Below, in pieces: positions 35,650-47,600 of a DNA stretch of 64,000 nucleotides. The notes under the pieces were generated by a model. It was not told the DNA's origin. It did no database searches and worked only from the letters and a program-made list of their open reading frames with translations. A program made the translations under genes and the position numbers. Source of the stretch: Cornus controversa (taxonomy: Eukaryota; Streptophyta; Magnoliopsida; Cornales; Cornaceae); the NCBI GenBank assembly GCA_026545225.1, contig CM048849.1, forward strand, positions 49,216,336 to 49,280,335, written 5' to 3'. Position 1 is the first letter of the stretch, and the number at the start of each line of letters is the position of its first letter.

Positions 35650-35905
35650 ATTTGCAATGTATCTATAGAGAGCAATTCAAATACTTTATGTATTTTTATG
35701 GTACAGTAACATTATACCTTTTTTGCTTTCTAAAGTAGGTGGTCCTCTATATATATATATATATATATATGGATTTGCAATGTATCTATAGAGAGCAATT
35801 CAAATACTTTATGTATTTTTATGGTACAGTAACATTATACCTTTTTTGCTTTCTAAAGTAGGTGGTCCTCACTATACTTTTTTTTGCTTTCTAAAGTAGG
35901 TGGTC
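35648..35905 (+). repeat. Tandem duplication, period 123 bp, plus partial third copy
   Basis: GGATTTGCAATGTATCTATA begins at 35648 and again at 35771. The copies run through TTTTGCTTTCTAAAGTAGGT, and a third partial copy of that end lies at 35878-35904. The units are almost identical and each is preceded by a TA microsatellite, so the duplication is recent. Confidence 0.93.
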
Positions 35906-36299
35906 TGAGGACCGATTCAAGTTTTCATTCAAGTAATATGAGTGTGTGAATTTCTGGACCTTTTAAAATAAAATGTTGAGGGTTTAAGTCTTCGTAAAGT
36001 CGTGGATGTGTGAATTTTTTGTTGAATTAAAAAAGTAAATAAATAAAAATAAAGTATTTGAAGAAAGGAAAATGGGTTGACGAGGGATGAGCTTGTGAAT
36101 GAAATGTGCATTCCTTTCGGTGATGTGCTATGTAAAATATGATATACTCGAATTTGGATAATACTTGGGTCCAACTCTGGGTGTAAGAACTTTGCCCTCT
36201 TGCATAATGTGATTCAATGAAATACTGACACCTGCTTAAAAATTAAAAATGGGTCAATCTCGGTAAGTTAACAAACGGGTAACAATAATATCTCTTTAA

Positions 36300-36850
36300 C
36301 ATTAATTAACAAAATTTTTTCTCTCATCCCACATTTGCTCTCATATTTCTCTCTTTATATATCTGCAACATATCATGATTCTCTCTCTCACTTTTCTCTC
36401 TCTCTATATGTGATCTGCAACAAATTTCCTTACCTAACTCAGCCTCCGTATAATACCTTATTGTCGCTCCACCCTCCACCACCACCACTGAGAAATCCTA
36501 ATTTTCATATATATGTACTTTATATTACACATATATGTATATGTAACAATAACATAAATATATATGTATGTATATATATTGCCCAAAACAGAGAGAAATA
36601 CATGAAAGAAACCCCATTATTTGCAAGTTGAATCTAATTTTTTTTCAATCAATTTTATCTCCATTAGCAAGCAAAAAGAAATTTATGATTGAAATTTCAG
36701 ATGAAACAAAACTTATTTTAGAGAGATCTATCTTTTTGGTTTTGTATGTATGTACCTTTTTTGAAAGTCATTCCTTATTATTTCTTGGACACTAGGTGGG
36801 TGTGTGTGTGTGTGTATATATATATATTACCTGAAACAGAGAGAGAATTA
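36300..36850 (+). other. Pyrimidine-rich and AT-microsatellite stretch
   Basis: CTCTCT-rich sequence (36315-36410), a CCACCACCACCAC patch (36475), TATATG repeats (36510-36580) and a (GT)n(AT)n run (36798-36827). It resembles leader sequence of plant genes, but no coding exon follows. Nothing else is supportable. Confidence 0.4.
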
Positions 36851-39800
36851 AAGATTTCTTTGGTTTTGCTTGAGAGAAAGGGGATTATAGAAGAGTCTAT
36901 TAGGTTAATCCATTAAAAAATGGATCTAATTTATTTTTAATTTTTTATATTTTTAGGATACTTGTTAAAATTTTGGTGACCCACGTCATGCGGGAGAACG
37001 AAATTCGTCCACCCAAAATTAGACCTATGTATTGTCCCTCGAATTTTGCAAATTGACCAATAGTGTAGCCCAGTTTGATGCATGGGATCCACCATATTTA
37101 TGATAAAAGTCAAGTTGAAATACATGTATATTTATGATTAGTCATTGAAGTGGTCAGCCGAGCTAGTCGGTATTAAAAATATCAAAAAAGGTAAGAGTTT
37201 TGCACTGAAAATAACATTTGAGAGAGTGAGAGAGGTTTACAAATTTTTACTAGTCAACTATGGCGAGTCTGTTGGAGATCTACATGTGAGATCCATCATG
37301 TGGTGAGCCTCACACCGACGAGCCTAGCTCGCTATAGCAAGTTAAGACTCACTACAATGCATCCATACTGGATGTCCTAAGAAAGTTATTAGCAATTTTT
37401 TTTTTCAATTTGATTAATCAATCTAAACAGTCAATCAACGTCTTCGAGTTCGAGTAGAAAAATCTCTTCCTTAGAGCTAATATGTTGTCATATCAATGTA
37501 GCATGTATCTTTTATTAGTATTGTCCAGTATTAGAAAATAAATCAAGAAAGGAAAAAAAAATAAAACATTTAGCCATTAATTTTGACTTCCAATTATATC
37601 ATGACACCTAAGTTGTAAGGAGAAGATTCTTCTTTACATGTAAGGAGGCAAATTTTCAAGCAAAGTTCCTAAATTAGTGGAGTTTAAGAAGAACAAAGTA
37701 GGTTCTATTTATAAGTAGTAGTATATGAATATGATGCTTCTAAAATCTGTGATTTGTATCTAACATTCAAATTTGGCATTTCATTGTCAGTATTGGTCAA
37801 TTTATGATACACATACAATAAAGTTCAGAAATTTTTTTGATCAAACAGAATGTGAAAGGAAGTAAGTACCTTTTGTGGAGTCAATGGCATAACATGACTG
37901 TCACTTACAAAATTAGAGAAATGGAGCATTGTAATTCATTTGAACCAAGTTCATGGAAGACAACAAATTAAGTGCAAGGTGCAATATGAATTGGATCATT
38001 GTAATCCACCCAAAAAGAGGATAATATAATTGCAATGATTGTCTCTTAAACTTTGTTTATTGAAGTGGATAATGATAGTTAGGAACATGTCACTTTCATT
38101 GGTACCAAAATTTTAGTAGTATATTTGTCTTTCCATCCTGATAGTGCTTCTACCACCAAAAGGTCATAGCTCAGGGGCGGACCCTAACAGAGACCAAGGG
38201 GCGTATGATCTTAAATTTAAAAAAAATTCTACCTAGTATCCTTCTTTTAAGTATTATATCTTATAAAAATTGATATTTGACTCCTCAAAATTATACAAAT
38301 AGAGCTTCCCGAGTCTGATCATGTTGTAGTCTAATAGTACTTTCTCGATTTTTAATGTAGAAGATTGAGAATTTAAGTTTCCATAGGAGTGTGAGTGTAT
38401 TTCTTGCGAAGGTTAAAAAAAATTTAAATGAAATTAATAGTTCTTCCTAGCAACGGAGACAGTATTTTAGTGATATTTTATCTGTCTTTCAAATTAAGGT
38501 TGACGGTGGAAGAGTGAAATCCTCGTAGTGACAAAGTGGATATATGAATTGAACAAAAGGAAAAAAAGAAATGATAGGTATTTAGAAACAACATAATTAT
38601 TATAAAGAAGAGGATTGCATTAATGATGTGTATAAGCTTGCTGATATAGATGTAGTGAAGAAAATTATGTAGCACTAGACCACGGATAACTAGTAAGCTT
38701 GCAAAGCTATATATCAAAAAATCTTAATCATCCTTTGTTATATGGTATATATGTATAGGTAAGTTCGTGTGAAGGGCTGCGTTGACAGCGTTACTCTCTT
38801 CATGTACACTTTTCCTCTTGCCATGTTTTTTTTTAGTGCAAACTTGTTTTTTTGGTTTTTAATGTATTGTTCTCTCCGATGAAGACTCTTTTCAGGTTTT
38901 TTCAACACTGATGTTTTTTATAATCAGTGATAATTCACATTACTAAAACAAGTGATATTGAATAACATTAATATCACACATTTTAGTAACGTCAATTATC
39001 ACGAATAGTTATAAATGTTGTCATCCAAGAGACCATAAAAAAATTTTCATTGAAGAACGAGTTTTAGTCGAATGTAAGTGCTCTTTACTATGCTTTTTGT
39101 CTCATTGAGAGCAAAAGTGGAGTATTTTCCTTATTTTTGATTTTCTAGGTTGATTGGAATGGTGACCTCTGTCATGACTCATAAACAATTTATGCAGGAG
39201 AGCTGTGTGTGACATAGAGCTTAGAATTTTTGACTAATCATAACCCATGTTCTCTCTCTCTCTCTCTTCTTTTCTATGTCTTTGGGTATTGTTAAGACTA
39301 AATTTTTTTTAGACATGACCAATTCTAGATAAAAGGAAAAATGGGAGAGAACAAAAATTTGCCTAGCATGGAGGGATTATTGTGGAATTTAATGTTGAGA
39401 CAGTTTTAGTCACATTAGAGGCTTAGAGCATTCGCATTGGTTTCGGATTTTGACTCTCCAAATTTGTTAACTACGTAAGCATTTTTAACTCTCTAAATTT
39501 TGACAACCAAAGGTGTCACATTGACCTTTCCGAAATCACTTTCGGTAATATTCTACCTTGTAATTTTTCTTTTTCAATTGACTTTTGATCAAAACTAATC
39601 AAAGAGATCAACAAGTTTGGATTTTCATGAAAATTTAAAATGTGAACATTTTAGTTTATAACACAATTATTCAAACTTGTTTACTATTGAATTGGGGTCA
39701 AGAAAAAAAGAAGGATCTTTTATAGAAGATGCATATATGCTTTTTGTCCAAAGAAAAAATGCTAATTTGTGTGACACCTACCCTACAAAGAATAATCTTT

Positions 39801-40185
39801 TAACATATTGGATTTTTAGAGTTTATAATAAATGGCAATGCTTTTGTGTTTCTTCCATCATATTTAAAATGAAAAATAAGTTTGACTACATGGTGGATTT
39901 GGGACATCTACAATACTCTAATCATGATTTATTCCATAAATTAGACCCTAAAAATTGATAGATTAATGTTTAATTAAAGTAAATTCTAGGGCTGTTTTTT
40001 TGGTATTACATCTTTCCATAAAATATAATTTTTGAATTGCTTTTAGTTTGACACAATAATTAACATATGAAAAGCATTATTGGAAATTCCACTTGTGGCT
40101 TGCCAAAAAAAAATTCTACTTGTGTATTGACCCATCTCACAAGTCTAAATTCTCTTCAAATACTGTTTTTTCATAATGGTAGTAG
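36851..40185. other. Intergenic, no gene seen
   Basis: AT-rich non-coding DNA. CAGGGGCGGACC at about 38173 resembles a hAT-type terminus, and GAGCATTCGCATTGG at about 39426 resembles a MITE end, but I could not find the matching opposite ends. Confidence 0.5.
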
Positions 40186-40509
40186 CGCCAAAATGATGAA
40201 AGCTCTTGTGCCCCGACATGGTTTGAATCTTATCTTTGAGTGGGATTTTTATTCAGTGTAAATTGAGAGAGATTGTAAAGCTGTCCTTCAAGGTCAACCT
40301 TCCTCGATGTCAACTTATGTTGTAATTGAAGATATTGATGTCTGGTGTGCTTAATTGGAGACAATTTTATTGAATTGGATTGCACGTTCAGCAAATAGGG
40401 TGGCTCACATTTTTGCGCGTTGGACATTACAAAATAGAAAAATTTGTTGTTTGTATGGTCCTTCATGGCCTACTTGGCTCTCCCAACTTTACATTTTGAT
40501 TGTGTTTTG
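40186..40509 (+). pseudogene. Decayed RNase H-like (LINE/RVT_3 type) fragment
   Basis: One frame reads AKMMKALVPRHGLNLIFEWD, then FYSV, a TAA, IERDCKAVLQGQPSSMSTYV, VIEDIDVWCA, a second TAA, then LNWIARSANRVAHIFARWTL and GPSWPTWLSQL to a TGA. The order ..AL..GL..(E)RD..V..., RSANRVAH.FARW is typical of the RNase H domain at the C-terminus of plant LINE ORF2 proteins and the related RVT_3 family. The two in-frame stops show it is dead. No upstream RT sequence is present. Confidence 0.8.
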
Positions 40510-41640
40510 AGTTTATCTTAAATGCAACTGTTTCCTTTTTGAGAAAAAAAAAAAAAAATCTCTGCAATTTTTGGTCAAACAGCAACTGTGAGTCAACAAT
40601 GTTGTTGACTATTGGAAAAAATAAAAAATAATAATAATAATGTTGTAGACTGTTGGAAAAAATAATAAATAACTTTCCAGTTTAGCAAAACCCTAAGATG
40701 AATTTATATTTAGGAAGTAATTAATTTTTTTGTAAAAGCTTAGTGGTATAATGAATAATCATCAATTTTTTGTTCCAATTCCCTAGTAGATATGGTTTCT
40801 ACAAGTTGTATGTTTTTTCAGACATTCATGTCAAAAAACTGATAATATATGACAGGTTTTAATTTAGATCAAGTTTTTCTTTTTTCGAAAAATATTAAGT
40901 CTGACGTATCATTTGATTATTAGATTTTGTTTTTCTCTCAAGGGAAATGAACAATAATATTAGAACAAATTAGCGCAAACAATTTTGTTTGAGAAAATTA
41001 CAAGTAACTCCTACTTTTTCATTCCAAAAATAAAAATTAAGTCCTGTCAACTTTCATTTCTACAAATTTTCCTATATTAGTTTTAAATTTCTAATTATTT
41101 TATTTTTACCTTTTTGACAATTAAAACTAAAATTTCGCCATTATAACTTTTAAGTTTTAATTAGAAAAAAAATTGTGTGTGTAACTATACAAATATGTTA
41201 AATTTTATTATTAGCAATTAGAAATATTTTGCCAGTTTACAAATTTTAATTATTAAATCATTATTCTATTCATTAAAAGTATAAGAAACTTATTCAATTT
41301 TTTTTCAAAAAAAAAAATTCTAATATTTTTATGGCAAAAATTTTGAAGTCATAAGGTAATTTCTGCACAAAATTTTTTAACTATGTTTTGTTGCATGAAA
41401 TTAGTGTTATGAAATTGAAATTTGTGAAATTGAAAAAAATTTAATTTGGCACCAATTCCATTCAACCGAAGCTTGAATAGAATTGAAATTAAAGTCCTAT
41501 GTTTTTATTCATTAAAACCTAAAAACTATATATATATATATATATAAGTCTAATAAGTTGTACCAGCAAGGTTATGTAGCAAGGTTATGTTGGTGATTTG
41601 GGACACCGAGTTGTCTACATGTACTAGATTGTGTATATAT
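40510..41640. other. Intergenic, AT-rich
   Basis: No gene. The sequence from about 40990 (ATTACAAGTAACTCCTAC) resembles the end of the candidate TIR element at 4934 but lacks a visible partner. An (AT)n run lies at 41528-41547. Confidence 0.5.
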
Positions 41641-42389
41641 ACGAGGAGTGAGAATGATACTGTTTGTATATGTCTAATTGGATGTGAAATGAAAAGCTAC
41701 AACGTTTAAGAGAGAGAGACTCGAGAGAGAAGAGGTGTCTCTTGCAGGTCTTTCATGTTTGCGAGGTTCGGTTATGGCGTGAAGGAATGGGTTCAGTGAG
41801 GAAACTCTGCCTCTCTGAACCCATAAGGTTTCTTTCTCTCGGGCTTTCACTGATTGCAATAATTTTCTCTGGAAAGAACAAATAAGAAAGAAAGTGCCAG
41901 AAAGTGAAAGAAAATAAGAGCAAACACTAAACTTCATCTACTCGAGCTCTGGTTTCTGTTCATCTTCTGGGGATGTTTGGTCTCGTTGATAACACTTATT
42001 TGGTGGCAATTGTATCCGGATACGGTATTGGTACAGTTATCTACACTGCAATTTCTGCCTTTTCAGTCTTGTTTTGAAATGTTGATTATTGGCAAATGAA
42101 GAATTTGATCTTATATTTTCTTTTGATCTCATGAAACTGTTAGATATTGTGGTCCCAAGAATGTGTTTGGTTCATTTTGATTTTGTCACTTTCCAAAATC
42201 TGTTTGTTGCAATTAATAGTATTACTTTCATTTCAACTGTCTATTAAGTTTTCATAGAAATTTGAACTTTTTCAAGGCTGCATATGTAGTGTTTGGTGTT
42301 ATGCATTGATTTGCTTTGAAGTTGTTGAAAATTCTACTGGTTGCAATATAGTTTTTTATTTGAAAAAGCCATGAATGATCATTTTTGTA

Positions 42390-42680
42390 ACGAATTGTCA
42401 ATCTTTCTTGACGACAAACTAGGAACCAAGTTTGAATCTTGTATGGAAAATGATTGTGTTCTGAACTTTTTCAGACTACCTATTTAAAGTATCGTGTTAT
42501 GAACCAAGTTTGAATCTTGAAAAAGTTAACTGGTTGCAAACTTGCAATTTAGTTTTGTATTGGAAAAAATCATTAAAAACTATTTTGGTGACGAATTATC
42601 ATTCTTTCTTGACGATAAACTAGGAACCAAGTTTGAATCTTGTGTGGAAAATGATTGTGTTCTGAACTCTCTCTCATGAA
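42390..42680 (+). repeat. Direct repeats in the PHO2 leader intron, ~200 bp apart
   Basis: The segment TTTCTTGACGACAAACTAGG..AACCAAGTTTGAATCTTG..GAAAATGATTGTGTTCTGAA (about 42403-42468) recurs with few changes at about 42604-42668. A partial copy of AACCAAGTTTGAATCTTG lies at about 42501. Confidence 0.85.
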
Positions 42681-43019
42681 ATTTATGTTCTCCTCCCAAA
42701 TTTGACATACAGAGTTGAGGTAGAGGAGATCTTTTAAATTTATTGCTTTTACTATTGCTAGTCAATCAAAATATATCCCTATAACAAAAAGTTCATGTAA
42801 ATCATTGGTGGACAGTGACAAGCAATTTCTGGTTTTATTTGAAATTAACTGTATGAAGGCAGCGAGATCAAAATGATATAAGTTCACATTGTTTTTCTTA
42901 GTTTATTGTGCTTCTTCTGACTGTTTCTCTAACACACCTGCAAGATGCTATTCTTTTCATCTACTTGTATACCCATTTCCATACTTCTGTTTAAAAACCT
43001 TAAAGTGAGGAGGATTTGA

Positions 43020-43212
43020 GTAATTGAAGTCCGATCACATGATCTCTCTCTTTTATTTTCTCGACATGATGATTTTTAGCAGGAGTAATTGAAGTTGTAT
43101 CACATGATCTTTCTCTTTTATTTTCTGCACGTGATGAACTTGAACAGGAGTAATTGAAGTTAAATCACGTGATCTTTCTCTTTTATTTTCTCCACATGAT
43201 GAACTTTAACAG
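43020..43212 (+). repeat. Three tandem 65 bp units upstream of the miR399 exon
   Basis: Three consecutive copies start at 43020, 43085 and 43150, each with GTAATTGAAGT, TCACATGATCT (TCACGTGATC in the third) and CTCTTTTATTTTCT. The shared CACATG/CACGTG cores are E-box-like. The array lies in the leader intron about 60 bp before the predicted miR399-site exon. Confidence 0.9.
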
Positions 43213-43471
43213 TTACAGTTGTTCCAGGTTCCATGGAAATCTAAACTTGTTACAAGCAGCTTTTTACTTTTGGCAGGTGAGGTCATTCTTGAGATAGTTG
43301 ACTTTCTTTGGGTTGTGGCACAAGATACATTTATCTGAATCACTCTTTGCTTTGGATGGCTTGAATCTCTCTCTTCTTAATCCAGGATTTATGTTGGACA
43401 ATTGAATTTTATGCGAGGCGAATCTATCTCCTCGGCAGTGGACAGAACTGACTGAAACTTTGGCTTCATTC

Positions 43472-43903
43472 AGGGGCAAATCTCCTTTGGCAATATAAAA
43501 TTGGCTTCTGAAAGAAATAAAAAATCTTTCAGACCAGTTGGAAATATTTATATTTATATTTAAGATTCAACCAGTTCCGTTGGGCAAATCTCCTTTGGCA
43601 AAAATTCACACGTTTCGTCTAGCTGGGTAGGGCTCTTTTGACTGTCATACTTGAGGAGGGTTCATTATGGGGAAAATTATTGTCTTATCAATTTGACCAG
43701 GAACTCCAACCTGGCTACTGGGCAGATCTCCTTTGGCATTCACTTTCTTTCTTTTGAAACCTTCACTCTACCGGGTTGGAAAAATCTCTTTTGGCAGTTC
43801 CTTCTAGTGGAAACTTCAGTCCATTCCTTGGGCAAATCTCTTTTGGCAGTTGGGAGTCTTTAGTAGACTCCCTTTATCCCTTTTGGGCAAATCTCCTTTG
43901 GCA
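43472..43903 (+). promoter_or_regulatory. Six miR399 target sites in the PHO2 5' leader
   Basis: Six 21-nt sites complementary to miR399 occur in a row: 43472-43492, 43580-43600, 43718-43738, 43776-43796, 43828-43848 and 43883-43903. Sites 1, 2 and 6 carry the full core GGGCAAATCTCCTTTGGCA. Site 3 has one A-to-G change (a G:U pair at miRNA position 14). Site 5 has one C-to-T change (a G:U pair at position 8). Site 4 has that wobble plus mismatches near the miRNA 3' end and is the weakest. In plants, miR399 made under phosphate starvation binds such sites in the PHO2 5' UTR and lowers PHO2 mRNA. Arabidopsis is described with five sites. The array confirms both the gene identity and its regulation. 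Confidence 0.97.
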
Positions 43904-44610
43904 TTAATCTCCAGTTGTTTTGGAGATACTATCTTGGTCTCTGTATCACAAGATCAGATTGATCTAGAATATGTAAGTTTGTTGTTGAAGTATTATAGTG
44001 AATTTTAATATCATCTCATCATTTGATATCCGACACCACTTGTTGATCCTTATCGCAATCTACCCATATCAAGATAACATTTGGATTGGCAGAGGTGTTG
44101 AATGTTCTGAATCATCAGGCAAGGAGCATATCTACTGGTACTTCTCTATCCCTATTCAATATTATTATTTCTTTGTGGCATTGCTGGTTAGTCAATGTTA
44201 TCTAAAATACATCGTATGTAGCTGAATTTGCTTGAATGAAGCTGAATATGGTCAAATTAATTTTGAGCTGTGTTTTGTTGTTCACACTATTCTTCTCACT
44301 AAAATTTGAATGGCTTCCCACACATGTATCTCAACCCAGATCGAGGTATATATTCTCTTCTTTTAGGCTACTCCTTTCAAGTAAACTATTTTGCACTTGT
44401 GATAATTTGCAGAGATTATCGAGGGTTAAAGTGCAGGTCACTTCAGAAGAAACATTATCTGATTTCTTCTGTTAATGTGACACAGGTGAGAAATCTTTCC
44501 AAAATGAACTACTTGCTTAAAGGCTCCAATGCCTCTGCCTTTATTATTTATTTGTTTATTTTTTGGCAAATATGTAACTAAATTGCAAATATGTTTTGAC
44601 AGGCCTCAAA

Positions 44611-47600
44611 ATGATGGATTTTCTCCCAAGTGACTATGACAGTTCCAGCGAGAATGGTAGCTGCGAGGATCAAGATGACAATGAATATTTGTATGGTGGG
44701 CAGGCCAATAGCATTTTGTCAAGCCTTGAGGAAAGCATCAGAAAGATTGATGATTTCCTCTTGTTTGAGAGGGGGTTTATACATGGGGACATTGTGTGCT
44801 CCATAAAAGACCCATCTGGACAGATGGGCAGGGTGATCAATGTTGAAATGTTTTTGGACTTGGAAAATGCTCATGGAAAAACAATAAAAAATGTGAATTC
44901 AAAAGAACTTAAAAAGATTCATTCAATTTCAGTGGGAGATTATGTAGTGCATGGACCCTGGCTCGGGAAAGTGGATAAAATAGTTGACTGCATCACCATC
45001 CTGTTTGATGATGGTTCAAAGTGTGAATTCACCATGATGGGTCCAGAGAAGGTCCTTCCTATTTCTCCTGACTTACTTGAAGATTCGCAGTACTCTTATT
45101 ATCCAGGACAGAGAGTGCGGGTTGAACTCCCATCTGTTTCCAAAGCAGCTAGATGGTTACGTGGCACATGGAAGGCAAAACGAGATGAAGGAACTGTGTG
45201 TGCAGTCAAAGCAGGATTGGTATGTGTTGATTGGCTTGGCTATGTCCTGGTCGGTTGCGAAGGGTTGCCTGCTCCCCCATGTTTACAAGATCCAAAAACC
45301 CTAACATACTTGTCATGTTTTTCACATGCAAATTGGCAGCTTGGTGATTGGTGCATACTTCCAGTTGCATATCTTAATGATGTTATGGAGAAGACTTCTT
45401 TTAATGTATCCACTTGTGATCCTGTTAAAGAGCATAAACAATCAGAAAAAGAATCTCAGAGAAAGAACCTTAATCCGAATTTTCAGGAAATATTTGTTAC
45501 TGTAAAGACAAAGACCAAAGTTGATGTTTTGTGGCAGAATGGCAGCGTCTCATTTGGTTTAGATTCAAATTCTTTGTTTCCCGTAAATATTCTTGATGCT
45601 CATGACTTTTGGCCTGAACAATTTGTACTTGAAAAGGGCAGTTGTGATGATCCACATGTTCCCAGCAATGGAAGATGGGGTGTTGTGAGGAGCGTTGATG
45701 CAAAGGAAAAAACTGTGAAGGTCAAATGGGAAATTTTTGAAGTAAATCGACTATCTGATTTCGAGGGAAAGCATATGGAGGAAACTGTGAGTGCTTATGA
45801 ATTGATTGAGCACCCAGACTATTCTTATTGTTTTGGTGATATTGTGTTTAGATTGGAAACGAGCCAGTTAGTTGATCATCTTGGTGAAATTTTTTACAAA
45901 AAACATGGCTTCACAAAAATGGAAATGGGTGAGGAGGCTGCTCTTAAGGGTAAGAGCTGTGGTGGAGATCAAAATGAGTTCCCCAATAATAGTTACCTAT
46001 CATGTATTGGTATTGTTATGGGCTTAAAAGATGGGGATGTTGAGGTGAAATGGGCTACTGGCCTTACGAGCAAGGTACAAATTCTTTTTGTTCAGTTGAA
46101 CATTATTAACTACCGCATTGTCATATGGTACTAGCTATCCATGTTGTTGGGCTTTCTGATGAGTTCTACTAGTGTAGTATGGTGTTATTCACTTCTTTTA
46201 TTCATTCCTAGTTGCAAGTGAACTTTTGTAAATCTTTCTTATTGTAGAAAAGATTTCAAGATATTACATCTACTTTTCCCTCTCAAGGATAATAATCCCT
46301 ATTAACTGTTGATCAGACCAATAACTCCCACTTTGGCAGGATTATTTGATAAGTGCACAATTGCATTACCCAATGTACGTCTTTTTTTTTTTTCGAAAGG
46401 TAAACAAAAAAGAAAATAAATGTAAGCAGTAATAAAGTAACAGAGAGCTTGTTACCCAATGTATGTCACTATGTCCTACCTAGGTGGGGTGCTGGCAAGG
46501 GAAGACTAGAGATGGACCTAATGTTTTGCATTATCCAAATTGTGTGCTTGAGCTTTTACCAAATCAAGCAATGATGCAAGATTATTCTACACAAGTATAA
46601 ATTTTTTTATACTTCCTGATTTATCCTTTTAACATTAAATTATGATTATTTCTTGTCCTGTGATGAGCCTTTAAATTCTTGAATTAGTGAACAACTATAT
46701 TTTAACTGCTTGAACATTCAATTTTCTGGCTAAATATGGATTATACATTATTTTTTTGTATTTTTTTTTATCATAAATCTTATATACATACAACTTTATT
46801 CTTTATTTTAGTTTTAGTGCGAACTTGACTATTTATTATCACATAGATGCTAAAGAACTCTTTTAGTTTTGATATCAGAAATAGGTTGAAATTTGACATT
46901 TATGCACCAAGGATCAAAAGAATTCTTTTTGTTTTATTGTCATATAGATGCAAAACACTCTTAACCAGTCATTGATGTAAAAGAGGAAGAGTTGTTGCCT
47001 CACAATGAAATCAGCATGAGATTCCTTGACTAAAATTAATTAATGGATAGTTGTTTTGGCCTGTCAACGACTCCATCTGATCAGAACACTGAAAACCTAG
47101 ATTGTATGCTGCGTAAAACAACCAGTGACCAGAAAAGATTTGCCAATGTGCCAGATATTGTCTGATTATAATGCAACATCATGAAACTTTTGCATTTTCA
47201 TTCATGTTGCTGCTCTTGGCTTGTTTGGCTATACAAATGTTATAGTCCCTCTTTCAATATTTCCTTGAAAATTATCATAAAGCTTATTATACATACAACT
47301 TTATTCTTTATTTTAGTTTTAGTGTGAACTTGACTATTTATTATCACATAGATGCTAAAGAACACTTTTTAGTTTTGATATCAGAAATAGGCTGAAATTT
47401 GACATTTATGCACTAAGGTTCAAAGGAACTCTATTCGTTTTATTGTCATATAGATGCAAAACACTCTTAACCAGTCATTGATGTAAAAGAGGAAGAGTTG
47501 GTGCAGAGTAGAGGGGACGGGAATGGGAAGAGTTTCTGTCACGCCCCGGATTTTAAGACCCAAAACCCGAGGTGTGACTTGGAGGGTTTAGGGATTTTAG

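Larger units (their letters stand above)
41650..44610 (+). promoter_or_regulatory. Promoter and spliced 5' leader region of PHO2
   Basis: This holds the likely leader of the PHO2 gene. A GA- and CT-rich, exon-like region lies at about 41700-42030. A TTACTTTTGGCAG acceptor precedes 43278, and the exon from there (to a GTAAGT donor at about 43973) contains six miR399 sites. A further short leader exon is suggested at 44413-44485 (TTTGCAG before, GTGAG after). The last intron ends in GACAG at 44602, just before the start codon. Exon borders are predicted from splice motifs only. The transcription start is not determined. Confidence 0.65.

Noticed and set aside
36335-36795. Open frames in a CT-rich region considered as a gene start
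   Set aside because: Microsatellite-driven, no domain and no downstream exon found.
38170-38470. CAGGGGCGGACC at 38173 as a hAT transposon end
   Set aside because: No matching inverted terminus or 8 bp duplication found nearby.
41674-41937. Minus-strand 87-codon open frame
   Set aside because: Antisense to the probable first leader exon of PHO2 and without recognisable similarity.
43020-43212. Regular 65 bp repeats considered as a CRISPR-like array
   Set aside because: The units are contiguous copies without unique spacers, in a plant gene intron; an ordinary tandem repeat.
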